A DNA stretch of 64,000 nt from Brachypodium distachyon. Its lineage: Eukaryota; Streptophyta; Magnoliopsida; Poales; Poaceae. The DNA is taken from assembly GCF_000005505.3 (NCBI RefSeq), contig NC_016133.3:37289237-37353236 (forward strand), in the 5' to 3' direction. The notes beneath the pieces were generated by a model. That model was not told the DNA's origin and did not search any database. It saw nothing but the letters and a program-made list of their open reading frames with translations. Shown in pieces: positions 21,533 to 33,068 of this stretch; position 1 is the first letter of the stretch, and each line of letters starts with the position of its first letter. A program made the position numbers and the translations under genes.

Positions 21533-21742
21533 GATTGGATTACGTTTTTGTCTTGCACTCAAACCGGAAGAACAAGCACATGTTAACTTCAACTCATCCA
21601 TCAGAGAAGAGTGCGCTTTTTTTTCTCAGATATTGTATCGTGATGCTGTTCGCTGGTTCATACATCCACTCCAAAGAAATTGATAATGGAGATTTGCTGT
21701 TTGATTTGCCAAATAGAGTGGATTCAATGAGCAAGTATAATG

Positions 21743-21940
21743 GCGAACTGAGCTAGGGTTGGTTCCTTGTGGTGGAACCAGCCCACCCAGGTTCAAGTCT
21801 CCGATTTGACGTGGGTGTTCGCATTTTTCTGGATTTATTCCAGAAACTAACATGCGTTGTGCTTTCAGTGGGAGTGACGTACCCATGCGTGTGTTCATAG
21901 GGGTGAGTGTCTGCGTCTGTACTGTGTTTCCTAAAAAAAA
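21743..21940 (+). mobile_element. Au-like SINE, ~198 bp, 16-bp TSD
   Basis: A tRNA-like head contains an A-box-like AGCTAGGGTTGG and a B-box-like GGTTCAAGTCT. The tail part CTGCGTCTGTACTGTGTTTC ends in a short A-run. It is flanked by a 16-bp target duplication, ATGAGCAAGTATAATG (21727-21742) and ATGATCAAGTATAATG (21941-21956), one mismatch. The sequence resembles the Au SINE family of grasses as I remember it. Confidence 0.85.
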
Positions 21941-21956
21941 ATGATCAAGTATAATG

Positions 21957-22538
21957 TGTTTAGGTTGCATCACTAGTAGAACTCATAGAGCCGCATAGAT
22001 GTATACACAGTGGATTGTCAACAAGAAATAGGGTCAATGCTGGCTGGGGTCTGTGGAGATGCTGATCTTCACGACGCTCAGATCATGGAAATCTCTGAAA
22101 ACTTGTCCAATACGTGCAGGTAGTCTCCTCCACAGTCCACCTCCTTACATCCTTCAGATCAACCTGGACTATGCTTTTGTAAGCCTCCGTTGATTGGGGC
22201 TTCTATGTTCTTGATGGCCATTGCACAGCACATGGCAACGGAACGGATCGGCAGACGGCATAAACACCTTGTCCTTGCGGATGCTCAGCATGCAGAAGCT
22301 GCGGCCTGCCTTTAAGCAACTCAGGATGCCAATGCTGCCTGCCTCCCCGCAAAAACACAGTATGCCAATGATGCTTCTTCGAGATAATATCTTCTGTAAA
22401 GCCAAATTCATAGGATTAGCCCAAACACTAGATCCTACACATTTCGTGCCACTTCCTCAATTCCTTCTTCCTTCTCAAATGTCTTTGTTGAGTAATACTG
22501 CCAACATAGCAATTGGCCAGCGCTTCTTTTCCGTTGTT
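21957..22538. other. intergenic
   Basis: Short overlapping ORFs at 22169-22547 have no recognisable domain. Nothing else supported. Confidence 0.35.
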
Positions 22539-22870
22539 TTTTTTTGACTGAAAACTGTAGGAAAGATTCTGACAATATAAATATATTAAACTCAACCAGA
22601 ATATTTACAAGGAGAAAGAGGGGGGAGCAAAGAGAAGAATAAGCGGCCATTAAGGCACTGAAGAGACAGAAACAAGCCGGTCCAGCAGAGCCGATCTCAC
22701 ACTGTGCGGGAAACGAACACTCTGACGAGAGATCTCAAGTTTGAGCCCTTGAAACCAAGCTAGTCTAGTAGGAGGAATCTGATTGAAGATGCAGCCGTTC
22801 CTCTGTTTCCAAATGTGCCAACATGCTGAAATCAAAAGCTTGTTTTCCGTTGTTGTCACCTTTCAGGCTG
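22539..22870 (-). mobile_element. 5'-truncated LINE fragment, 3' end of the RT ORF
   Basis: The minus strand encodes LLISACWHIWKQRNGCIFNQ, the typical post-zf-RVT end of plant LINE ORF2, then a 3'UTR ending in a TTTTCAGTC-A(n) tail at about 22541. Only about 330 bp remain. Confidence 0.7.
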
Positions 22871-25042
22871 AAAATGGTTTAAGACATGAAGACAAGTCCA
22901 CGGCGCTCCAGAGTTAACCTGATAGTGAAACTGAAAATGGTGAAATCGTGGAAGATAACATGTACCTCACAAATACACAGCCTCTTAAACTAATTTTAGT
23001 TAACAAGATGAACATAATATTTACCATGACACTTTCTGATACTATTGTTACAAATTCAGGCTGGGAACATAGCTACTAGGTAACCTGGACTACTCACAGG
23101 AGTGGTAGACAAATAGGGTGAGACTAAACGAACTGATCTGTCAGTGATACTTGGTCGTCAATTTAGTAACTTAGAGGCAGTTATTTCTAGGTCTACAGAA
23201 AGTTGTACCTCAAAATTGTAGTTTGAACTTAGAACTAGTATGAGGCTAGACAAAAATGAAGAATAATTGATCTTAAAAAGAAAATCGATAGGCATACAAA
23301 AGGCTAGAATCTTTCTTGTAAAAATTTGGTTGTCGTTTTACGTCTTATTCATTTCTATAATTTTCTGGTAGTAAATGACAACATTGAGCAAAGATATTCA
23401 AGAAACTGCATCCAACTCAAAGTCACATGTCAGTGAGACCACTCTGTTCAAATCCTAGAATACCAAATGAATGTGGTGGAAAATCCTTAATCTATCCAGG
23501 ATCTGGAGGTAGATGAATAATAAAGCTGATCTTACTTGAAGGTGCACCGCAGCTGAACTTTTCTTGTGGATTAGGTCTTTTCCTGATTAGATATCGTTCT
23601 CCTGTAAATTGGGTGAAGGGCACAGATGTTATAAAATGATTGTCAGTATGAGGAATTGAGGATACAATGCAGACCTAATGGGTCTACATATACTCGTTGT
23701 CTTCTTCAGAGATTGGGACATTTGATAGAAAAACTGGTGCATATAATCCATTCTCTGTCACTTGTTTCTTTAGAATGTTTGGAGTCGTGGAGTCTACGTT
23801 TAAAACAACCAAGCATAAAAATATTTAATTTTGTCATGTTAAAATTAATTAGTACAGTTTTCACCAACAGTACTTATATATCATTATAATTAGAGGGGAA
23901 AACAATGGAACATATGTATTTGAGAATGGAGACTGATAAGCAAGAAAGAACAGAGGCAGTAAACTTGCAAACATAACATCTATAACAACATATTCCAAAG
24001 TAGCTACTCCTACTTTTCAAGCTGCAATGCAGGGGTCCACTATAATACTGTATCGTACCAAAATCTAATTTGAGTATTTGTACTAGGCACTGTATGCTGT
24101 ATCCCAACATTTAACGGATCATACATTCTCTATTGATATGTGCAATATCCATGAAATAATTTCATAAATGGGAACTCCGTGAGCACCCAGATACTAGCAT
24201 CAGTATCTGGGTGCTCAAGGAATTCTCATTTATCACCAAGAAAGTAAAACCCAACTGTCCATTCCTGTTCCACTCTCTTTGATTTCACAGCGTACTCACA
24301 ATGATGACACTACACAACTACACATATTAGACACAATATCATGTCATCCCATAATCCCTTCCATCTCTGCATTTAATTCTAGATTTTAAAAAGAGCACCT
24401 TGCCCTTTCAAGATTCTCGAAAGGAATATTTTAAAAAATATAAACTAAAACTTAGCTTAAGATCATACATTACATTCGTACGTAGAATTATACATTAACT
24501 GCATAACCAAGTGCAATGGCAACCTTCTTGTGTTAACAACTTCCAAACTCTGCAACGCACGATCTTTACATGCTTTACTTGACTATTAAATAGGTTAAAG
24601 ATAAATTAAATGGGATAGAAATCCATAAAGTGGTATATAAAAATAGTAACTTATAACTACCTCTTCCACTTTCTGTTTATGGCTGCTCAGTGCTCAGTTT
24701 CATTTAGGTAATTCATTCTCATAAGCTTTCATGATGCTGGAATGATTTAACAACATCATCAACCTTCATGTGCATTCAAACACAAGATGGTCTTGGAAAC
24801 AATATTCTGCAATGGCTCAATAGGTGGAAAGTCAGTACTCTTCGCCATTAGGTTGGGAAATCGTTACAACATTTCAAATTGGACCCTCTGTACTCTTATC
24901 CAGTTCACAGTTAGTCCTGTGTGTACCATGAATTCCTATTCTCTGCGAAGGTTCACTAGGCAAGGAAAAGGAATATTTACAACTATTGGGTTACCGTGAG
25001 ACAATGCCCCAATTCTCAATTTGTGCTCACTATAATTGTATC
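22871..25042. other. intergenic, AT-rich
   Basis: No gene recognised. Contains one hairpin (24164-24233, listed separately) and the 3' flank of the PPR gene. Confidence 0.4.
24164..24233. repeat. 70-bp hairpin (foldback element)
   Basis: Two 32-nt arms, 24164-24195 and 24202-24233, with a 6-nt loop. The core GAGCACCCAGATACT/AGTATCTGGGTGCTC is perfect and the outer arm has a few mismatches. It could be a tiny foldback MITE or a small-RNA hairpin. Confidence 0.7.
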
Positions 25043-27103
25043 CTACTCACAGTTAGTCATGGATGTGTAATCACCAACGGCTATTCCTTTATCTGACATC
25101 TCCTTCCTCAGAGCTTCAACCTTAGATTCCTCTCCACATTTTGCATAGGCATCAACCATGATATTATATATGCCACTGCAAGGAACAACATCCTTGTCTA
25201 ACATTTGTTGATACAGATTTTCCATTTCATGTACTCTCCCTGCACCGCCCAATGAACTAAAGAGCATCCGATAAGTTCTCGGTGATGGTTTGATGCCACA
25301 TTTCCACATTTCTTTCTCAAGCTCCAAAGCTCTATCAGTGTTGCTCCTGTAGCAGCATGCCGATATTAGAGTATTATAGCTGATAACATCAGGAGCTAAC
25401 CCATAATTTCTTAAGCTGTCAAGTAGTTCCTCTGCTTCAGATATCTGAGACTGCTTGCAAAGACCTTTTATAAGCAAATTGTAGGTAACTATACTTGGAG
25501 GTACCCCGCTACTCTTCATCTTCTCAGCTAACATAAAGGCCTGATCAGTGGAACCACACTCTATATATGCATCTATGATAGCGTTGTACACCTGCGCACC
25601 TGGTAAAACATCTTTAATGAACATGTCATCCAAAATAGCTACTGCTTCCAGAATTTTTCCGTTCTTGCAAAAAGCATTGACAATTGAACCATAGGAGACA
25701 ACATTTGGCTTTAACCCCTTCTCTTGCATATCAGAAAGTATAATGAAACATTTTTCAAGTTGCCCAGCCCTTCCATAGGCATCAATGAGTGTATTGAAAG
25801 TTTCCACGCTAGGATTCACTCCATTCTTCTCCATCTCTATGACCAAATCATGTGCTTCCGTGATCCTTTCTACCTTACCCAAACCATTTATTAGCGCATT
25901 ATAAGTGATGTGATCAGGCCTAATGAGGCGTGACTTCATCTGCTGAAAGATCGAGAAGGCCCCTTCAAGGTCTCCAATCTGACAATAGCCATTGATTAGA
26001 GTGTTGTAAATAACCGTTGTTTGGAGCAATCCAGAATTTACCAACGTCTGCAGTACCTCTTCCGCCTTTGAAATCTTACCATCCTTGCAAAGACCATTTA
26101 GCAAGATACTACAAGTGTAAGCCCCAATCTTCACACCCTTCTTCACAGACTCCTCAAACAATGAAAGCATGGTCTGAGAGTCTCCAGTTCTGGAATGGCC
26201 ATCAAACAAAATGCTGTATGTGAAACCATCCGGGACCATCTTCCGTGATGCCATTTCATCCAACACAGCCGCTGTTTCACCCATCCTGCCAGCACGGCAC
26301 AACCCTGACAGGAGCACATTATATGTGATCACATTGGGCTTCAGGCCATGACGCAACATCTGACTCCAGAGCCTGAAACCAGACTCCAGGTCTCCTTTCT
26401 TGATGTGTCCATCAATCATTGTATTGTAGGTGATATGATTTGGCACTACAGCCTTCTCCGGCATTTCATCAAACAGCTTAACGGCGTCACAATCTGTCCC
26501 TGCCTTCCAAAGTCCAGCGATGACCACATTGTATGAGAACGCGTTTGGGGCCGGCGCGCCATCGCAGCCCATCCGACGGAGCATCCCGACGGCCTCGTCG
26601 AGGTCACCTGCCACGACGCACGCCTGGACGGCCTTGTTCCATGTGAAGGTGTCCGGGCGCGCCCTGGCGGCGACTAGGAGCTCGAACGCGCCGCGCACGT
26701 CAGCGTGGCGGCCGAGGGAGAGGAGAGACTCGAGGAGCAGGTTGCAGGAGGAGAGGGACGGCAGCGGTGCGCGGGCGTCGGCGAGGAGGGATAGCAGCCG
26801 GAGCGCGCCGTCGGGGAGGCGGAGCCGCGCGGAGGCAACGACGAGCGCGGAGGCCGCGTCGCAGAGGAAGGAGGGGGCCTGCGGGTCGCCCGGGGAGGCG
26901 GCAGCGGCGGAGGCGAGGGCGTGGTAGAGGTCGGGGACGGAGGCGGCGGGCGGCTGGGAGGAGATGAGGAGTGATTTGGCAACGTCGACGGAGGCGTGGA
27001 AGCGGCCGGCGGCGAGGAGGGAGGCGAGCTCGCCGACGAAATCTGCGCCGGCGGCGGGGATGGGGGAGGAGCAGAGGAAACGGCGCAGGAGGAAGCGAGA
27101 CAT
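25043..27103 (-). CDS. P-class pentatricopeptide repeat protein, 686 aa, intronless
   Basis: An organelle RNA-binding protein of the PPR family. The N-terminus (MSRFLLRRFLCSSPIPAAG) is basic and hydroxylated, consistent with a mitochondrial or plastid transit peptide. From about residue 150 to 675 it is built of about 15 tandem 35-residue PPR motifs, e.g. PNHITYNTMIDGHIKKGDLE, KPNVITYNVLLSGLCRAGRM and RPDHITYNALINGLGKVERI. The motifs are uniformly 35 residues, and no E, E+ or DYW domain follows, so it belongs to the P class, which stabilises, processes or promotes translation of organelle transcripts. The lack of introns is typical of the family. The start is the first Met of a GC-rich 5' part and precedes the transit peptide directly. 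The RNA target is unknown but could be approached from residues 5 and 35 of each motif. Confidence 0.95.
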   Translation of the reverse strand: MSRFLLRRFLCSSPIPAAGADFVGELASLLAAGRFHASVDVAKSLLISSQPPAASVPDLYHALASAAAASPGDPQAPSFLCDAASALVVASARLRLPDGALRLLSLLADARAPLPSLSSCNLLLESLLSLGRHADVRGAFELLVAARARPDTFTWNKAVQACVVAGDLDEAVGMLRRMGCDGAPAPNAFSYNVVIAGLWKAGTDCDAVKLFDEMPEKAVVPNHITYNTMIDGHIKKGDLESGFRLWSQMLRHGLKPNVITYNVLLSGLCRAGRMGETAAVLDEMASRKMVPDGFTYSILFDGHSRTGDSQTMLSLFEESVKKGVKIGAYTCSILLNGLCKDGKISKAEEVLQTLVNSGLLQTTVIYNTLINGYCQIGDLEGAFSIFQQMKSRLIRPDHITYNALINGLGKVERITEAHDLVIEMEKNGVNPSVETFNTLIDAYGRAGQLEKCFIILSDMQEKGLKPNVVSYGSIVNAFCKNGKILEAVAILDDMFIKDVLPGAQVYNAIIDAYIECGSTDQAFMLAEKMKSSGVPPSIVTYNLLIKGLCKQSQISEAEELLDSLRNYGLAPDVISYNTLISACCYRSNTDRALELEKEMWKCGIKPSPRTYRMLFSSLGGAGRVHEMENLYQQMLDKDVVPCSGIYNIMVDAYAKCGEESKVEALRKEMSDKGIAVGDYTSMTNCE

Positions 27104-27370
27104 TTGGGGGGCAGTCCCATGGATTGTTTCGAGGGGTTTTGGGAGGGTTTTGAAGTGGTTGCTGCCTGTTTCAGTGCTTCTGCTCCATCGAAAAATTTGT
27201 GGCAGCGTCAGCGTCTTGGGTTGGGAGGTTCAGTTCGATCGTGGCAGAATGAACGGTGGTACCTGAACGTGTGTTTGCCGCGGAGCTTTCAACCAGAAAA
27301 CTATGGAGAGGGAGCCGATTATCCGCATCACTAATTTGTTTGATACGGTATTGTTTAATTTTATGGATGT

Positions 27371-27566
27371 GGCTATTTTTAAGTTGTCTAATTTTTAAGA
27401 AACGATCATTAAATCTAAGTCGACGTTTAAGAACAGTTAGACTAAGATCTGATGGTCATCTCCATTCTCTCATCTCTCGCTTGTTATCGTTGGATTAAGA
27501 TCTGATAACTAACATGTCAATTGATCTCTAACCAAAAAACATGTGACTTATCAATAGCGAAACCAT
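27371..27566. mobile_element. MITE, same family as 15143, copy 3
   Basis: Left GGCTATTTTTAAGTTGTCTA and right GTGACTTATCAATAGCGAAA CC are inverted versions of each other. The interior has TTGGATTAAGATCTGA. It lies about 270 bp upstream of the PPR start codon. Confidence 0.6.
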
Positions 27567-27572
27567 AATTTT

Positions 27573-28674
27573 ATATTAAAAAAGTATTGCTTAGTTTTCT
27601 TTTGCAGGGTTACTCGTACACTGAAGTTTCAGAAGAAAAAAAAATGTGTTCCTTCTGGTGATGGTGCAAGGCATAAAGCAAGATTAGTTGCAAAATGTTC
27701 TAGCTAGATCACAAGTAGGTAGGCATGCAAATGGAATCTTGTTTATGTCCTTCTAAATCCTCAGTGATTTGATAATTATAAGAGAAGACAAAAAATAATG
27801 TAAATTTGAAATTTTGCTTGGAATTGAGACATATCACATATGTGGGATCCCAAATACCTATTCTCTAGAAGTAGGAAGCACCAGGATGAAGTGTGTTGTC
27901 CAATTTGACATCAAAGTGATTTCCATGGTGGTCGAGCGAGCAGAGCTCGCCGAGGTAGGAGACTGGGCCGAGGGCTTCTCGGAGGACAAGCAACACGACA
28001 GGACAATGAGAACTAGGTGATTCGACTCGACTTGACCGTTCTCCAGTGAGCACCTCATAACAGCTGTAGGCGTCCAATTTCAAACCAATGTGTCACACCG
28101 TTCTCCAAATCTGGACTAACTCTTACTAACCTCTCTTTCCCGAGCTTTGCAGCCACAACTTCCTACACGATTGCAAGTGGAGAGAGATAGATGATGAAGA
28201 AGAAGAAGAGCAAGGAGAGAGAGAGGGGGGGGGGGGGGCAGGGAGAAAGAACAAAAGGGAAAAAAGAAGATGAGAGGTTGACATGTGGGTCCACATCAGG
28301 CCTTAGCATATGGCTCAAGTATGGCTTCATGTGAGCACCCACAAAGTGCGTTCGATATGCAAGTTTTTGTTCTCAAAAGAAAAATCGGAGGAGTTGAGTT
28401 ATAAGATGAAAAAGATCAAAAGATGATAAACCACAATAAGATATTCTGAAATGATGTTCTTAAAGAAAAGATTGATTGCCTCATCATATATGTGCAGCTG
28501 CAGCTCAGAGAAGAAAAAATGGTGGCTTAGTAGTCTCCTGTGTCGCGGAATTCTCACTCTGTGTCATGTACTATATGCAGTACAGTAAACGATCCAAAAC
28601 TGTGTGTTGTCCGGGAATGATGGACCTGTACAACCAACCGAGAAACATTCTCCTTTTTTCCGATCTCCACACGA
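27573..28674. other. intergenic
   Basis: Contains a poly-G run preceded by GA repeats near 28215-28240; otherwise nothing recognised. Confidence 0.35.
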
Positions 28675-29436
28675 TCAAACGAGACGGTTTGTCGCTGCCC
28701 CGGCCGCCACCGTGGCGCCGGCGCGTCGGAGCGCGCGGGTGTAGTTGAGGATGGAGTTGATCCGCTCCAGCTTGAGCTCCTCCCGGAACTGCCGGATGAA
28801 CTGCTCTGCCCGCGCGTTCACCTCCGCCTTCCCTTCCACCTCCTCCAAAACTCCCCGCCCGCATCCGTATCGCCCCTTGACCTCCTCCAGCTTCATTACC
28901 GGCCCCCTTTTCTTCCTTGGCACCTCCTCCTTCGCCACCGTATTATTGGCCGCGGCAGCTGCTGGTTCCCGCCTTGCCCGTGCCAGCGCGTACGCCTCGT
29001 CCAAGCTGATGGACTCCGCGTCTTCCTCCTTACACTCTGCCGCGGCAGGCGCGCTTGCTGGCGCCGGCTCGCGCTCGCGGAGCTTCGGCGGCGCCACCCG
29101 GCAGCTTGTCGCCTCATGCGCCTCTGGTTCTTGGAACGCGCAGCGCGGGTCCTGATGCAGCGGCGCCGGCGGGGAGTAGTACGGGACGCTGTCGTCGCCG
29201 CCGCCCGCGGCGCCGGAGGGGAACGAGAATAGGGAGATGGAGCGGAGGCTGTCGAGGACGAGGGTGGATGCCGTGCGAGAGAGCCTGCGGCGGTTGCCGG
29301 CCGGCGGCGCGTCGTGGACGTGGGCACGGGACATGACCGCGATGGCGCCCACGACGACGTTGAAGAAGATGAACCACGCGGCGCCCGGGCTCAGCCACGG
29401 CGACATCGGCCACCACCCACCAAACTCCGCCGCCAT
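28675..29436 (-). CDS. DUF4408/DUF761 protein, 253 aa
   Basis: A plant-specific protein with an N-terminal hydrophobic segment (WLSPGAAWFIFFNVVVGAIA, the DUF4408-like membrane anchor), then RRRLSRTASTLVLDSLRSIS, a low-complexity Ala/Pro middle, and the C-terminal DUF761 motif AEQFIRQFREELKLERINSI. The family is linked to cotton-fibre and pathogen-associated proteins, without a known biochemical activity. An upstream in-frame Met at 29463 would add nine residues, but the start at 29436 (MAAEFGGWW) matches the paralog at 40892 (MAAEMSWCW) and is preferred. Single exon. A second family member lies 11.5 kb away on the opposite strand. Confidence 0.85.
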   Translation of the reverse strand: MAAEFGGWWPMSPWLSPGAAWFIFFNVVVGAIAVMSRAHVHDAPPAGNRRRLSRTASTLVLDSLRSISLFSFPSGAAGGGDDSVPYYSPPAPLHQDPRCAFQEPEAHEATSCRVAPPKLREREPAPASAPAAAECKEEDAESISLDEAYALARARREPAAAAANNTVAKEEVPRKKRGPVMKLEEVKGRYGCGRGVLEEVEGKAEVNARAEQFIRQFREELKLERINSILNYTRALRRAGATVAAGAATNRLV

Positions 29437-29463
29437 CGAATCGAATCGAATCAAATCAAACAC

Positions 29464-30928
29464 CTCCCGGCCGGGTGGATCGATCGAATCCCGAATCCGA
29501 TCACCCGCTCGCCTCTCTTCTTCTTGCCGTTTGCTCTGTGTTCAATAATGCGATGTCGTTTGCTCGAGGTGAGCTGTGCGTATGTATAGGCTCTGCTCTG
29601 GACTAGACCGTGACAGCTTCTTGCGGCTGTCGATAAAACAAATTAAACGAGGGGGGGAACGGAAAGGTGAGAACGGACAGCATGGAATGGTTGCTTTCCC
29701 CGCGCCGCGTACGATAATACACTGCTCTGCCAAAGGTTCGGCGCCACTGTTGCTTTTACTCCTCCTCCTTCGCTCGCGGCATGTGTGGTTTGCAGCAACT
29801 TGGAACCCGGCCAGGTAGGCAGGCAAGCTGCAAGCAGAGCCAGGAGAGCAACCAACCAGCCAGAAGATTCCTTTCGGCTTCGGGTCCAGGCCCCCAGCGA
29901 TTGAAAATTGAGCGGCTCCCTTGTTCTCATGCCGTTCACGTGCTCCGTCATTCGGATTTTTCGACCTTAATTAGCACAGTAATACTCGTCACTGGGACAC
30001 CGCGTGCACACGGTAAGAGCATCGTGGACCGGTCTTTGACTCTTTGTTTATGTTCACCGTTGCTCTGACAGATCGTTTTCTGTTATAGTTTACTACTCCC
30101 TCTCCATTCTAAATTCTTGACGGAAATTTGTGCAAATATAAATGTATTTATTTTTAAAAAACGTCTAATATTTCAACCGCAATAGTACAGTGCACTAGAT
30201 TTTGCGGTGTGGACGAGGTGGAAGTGGAATTGACCTCTTTTCCTGCTCTCGGGAGAGCTGGAGCCTGGCCACGAAGTTTGGACTAGCGTGCAAGACACCG
30301 CCGTGCAGGCACTCGGTATGGGTCGGCTACTTGCAACTAGTCGACGTGTACAGGAAAATCTTGCCTGTATCTCGATCGAGGACAGATACATCAAGTCATC
30401 GACGCCGACGTAAGCGGTAGATTCCAACCTAACCTTACCTAGCAAGCAGAGAAACCGGAGCAGGGGAAAGAAGGCAAATTAAGCCAACTTCACCAATCGC
30501 ATTCAACGTTTCAACAAAGCCAACCTATGTCCGTCGGTATCACCGTCTCGATCAACAGATTTATTTTATCTTTTCCGCAGGGAATCAGCTGTCACGTTAC
30601 CATGCGCCCCTTTTCATTGCACGTGATGTGAACCGGTTAACCAACAATAAAAGGCGGTACGTGGCAGGAGTAATCTTGTGGCTGTTGTGGAAAAGAAAAG
30701 ACTTAGTACTACCCGGGTCAACGTACGTGTGAAAATTGTATTACGTGGATTCGCGTTACAAATCGATCCAGCGGCGGCCAGCGTAGCATACTTAGCATGC
30801 TAGGGACCTCGGCATGTCGGCATTTTGGTCCTATGGACTTCAGAACCGGGTTAAAAATTGATTTTGTTTTATCTTATTGTCTGTTTTGACGGGTTGGAAA
30901 TGAGCTAAGGGAGGTGGAAAATATAATA
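29464..30928. other. intergenic, includes a Stowaway left end near 30095
   Basis: CTCCCTCTCCATTCTAAATT and internal words of a Stowaway occur at about 30096-30170 without a matching right end, so a truncated MITE. GC-rich short ORFs are probably chance. Confidence 0.4.
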
Positions 30929-31243
30929 TGGTTTTGCTAAGTTTAAGTCGCCTGATTTTAAGGATTACTCGATTGCTTAACGTCGGATCTGATTTGATTT
31001 GTGCATGAAGATTTGGAAAATATAATATAGGTTTTGTTATGTTTAACTCGTTTGATTATTAGTCAGGAATCAGTCGATTCCCTAGCGTCGGATCTGATTT
31101 GTGAATTACGATTTGGAATGAGTGATGACGGAGACAGGGGATTGGGGATAACAGCCAGATACTAATCCGACGGCTCTGGTGTGTCCACGGAGATCTAAGC
31201 ATTTTGGTTGAAAATCAGTCGTCTAAGGCATAGCTACACCCAT
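30929..31243. mobile_element. MITE, same family as 15143, copy 4, with left end duplicated
   Basis: Left GGTTTTGCTAAGTTTAAGTC plus GCCTGATTTTAA and right AAAATCAGTCGTCTAAGGCA match inversely. The first ~95 bp are repeated in tandem (second copy starting near 31024), sharing GCGTCGGATCTGATTTG-type words. Confidence 0.65.
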
Positions 31244-31244
31244 A

Positions 31245-33068
31245 AATGTAAATAACCTACCACATCACCGTCTGTATCATTGGGTACATAAATGCAATTA
31301 TGTCCATCTCGTGTCACAGAGTGGAATAAAATTGAAAAAAGAGTAAAATGGACAAAGGATTATCGTTAGCAGCATTAGTGTTGTCATGTATGTATTGTTC
31401 GGACAACCTCCAAATGGACAAATGGAGGCTCTTCCTGGCAGTTGCCCTAAGTAGGTTATTATCAGGAGAGCAGGCTTTGGTATCGTCGCCTTCGGTGGCA
31501 CTTGTCCGCAGAATTTCTTAATTAATAAAACGATAATGTCTGTCTTGTTAATCTTGTTCGATCTCTAAGATAAATATTGTATTTCTAAAGTTAATGTCCT
31601 TAGTTTTCGCAGTTGGAAAGTAAAACTTTGTATTAAATCAGCAACAAGTAAGATGGATCGGAGGGATATCACATTTTTTAATACCAATTGTCCCTGAATA
31701 CTATTGTTCTTTTTTTTTAAACTGTTGTCCTCGCTGTTTTTTTTAGATCATTGTTTGTTCTGTCTTACCCAATTCGAATGGATTAAATACTCTAATTCCA
31801 AAACAAGTAATGGTCCATGGAGAAATACTTGCTTGCCAACAGAGGTCGATCGGTCTTTCGGTCGATTTGGTTACCAGTACGTTTATATTTGTGCTGTGCG
31901 TGTGCGCTTGGTGCTAATTACTTTTTGCTTCTTGTGAGGAACACGTGAGGAATTGCTCAACAATTAATGACTGTTAGGCCCTAGTGTAATGATGTCCGTC
32001 CATGCTGGAGTACCTTGCTCATTCCTTACTTCTTTTCTTAAAGAGAGCAACATTCCAATCCTTTTTTACTTAATTTATTTGTTCTTGTATCTTTCTCTTC
32101 TATTTGGGAAGTCTTTCGGTGCGGAACGGAGATGGAGTCCACTGAATTGCAAATCTCCAACCGGTTTGATCCTTTCCCTTTACAAAGAGGTTTATAAGCA
32201 ATTGTTTACACATGTTTAATCAGTTCATGACACTCCATTTTCGCTCACTACCTAATTGCCGATGCATGGGCAACTACCAAAGCGATGCTACTTTGCCGGA
32301 TCTTTCTTATTAAAAGGACAAAAAAAAAGGAAAAAAAGTTTATTGGAGAATGGAATGGCGTGGAAGATGCATTTGGGGAATCCCTTTTAATAAATCTCGT
32401 TTTAGGTGCGACAGTATGGACGTGGTCATGCTTTGCAACAGCCGGGCCCTGATCTATGGTGGGTTGTGCCGTGGTTCCTTTCCTTTCTGCATGTCTTCTG
32501 CATATTTACAACGGTGCGTTACGGTGGGCTGTAAGTGCAAATATCCGTCGCTATGTTATTTTGTATCTCGTCCAACACATTATTCATATATGCTAATATG
32601 GATATTTGATTACTTTGGCATATTTGTAAATGAAGACACCGTTATTTCTAAGGAAGCTGAAAAATCATTATACTAGTCATGAAGTTGCACAAAAAAGTGC
32701 AACTTCATACTAAAATATACGGCTACCCAATTAAAACCAAAGCTTTATATAATTTCGGAACACCTGTAACTATCTATAAGTAATATTGGATGGAGAATCA
32801 ACTGTTGTAATATTCAACTTACAAATAAAAATTTCTGGTCCACTTGGAATTGAGGCACGCTATATCATAACTCTGAAGAAGTACTATATATTGAATTGAG
32901 TCGAAAACCATTGCTCTCGGAGGATTCTAAATCAACTTGTGCTATTGCTCATGGGGCAATGAGTTGGCGAAAAACATTATAGTTTCTACAGGCTCTCTCA
33001 CGCTCAAAAAACTTCAAAAACATAATTAAGCTCATGAATGGAAATTGAATCGACGGCACATGCATGCA
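31245..33068. other. intergenic
   Basis: ORFs at 31704-31937, 31989-32219 and 32350-32676 are unrecognised and have AT-rich composition. Nothing is supported. Confidence 0.35.

Noticed and set aside
26674..27334. several plus-strand ORFs over the start of the PPR gene
   Set aside because: GC-rich shadows of the transit peptide and N-terminal coding region.
28745..29589. plus-strand ORFs over the first DUF4408/DUF761 gene
   Set aside because: Ser/Ala/Arg-rich shadows; the minus frame has the conserved family ends.
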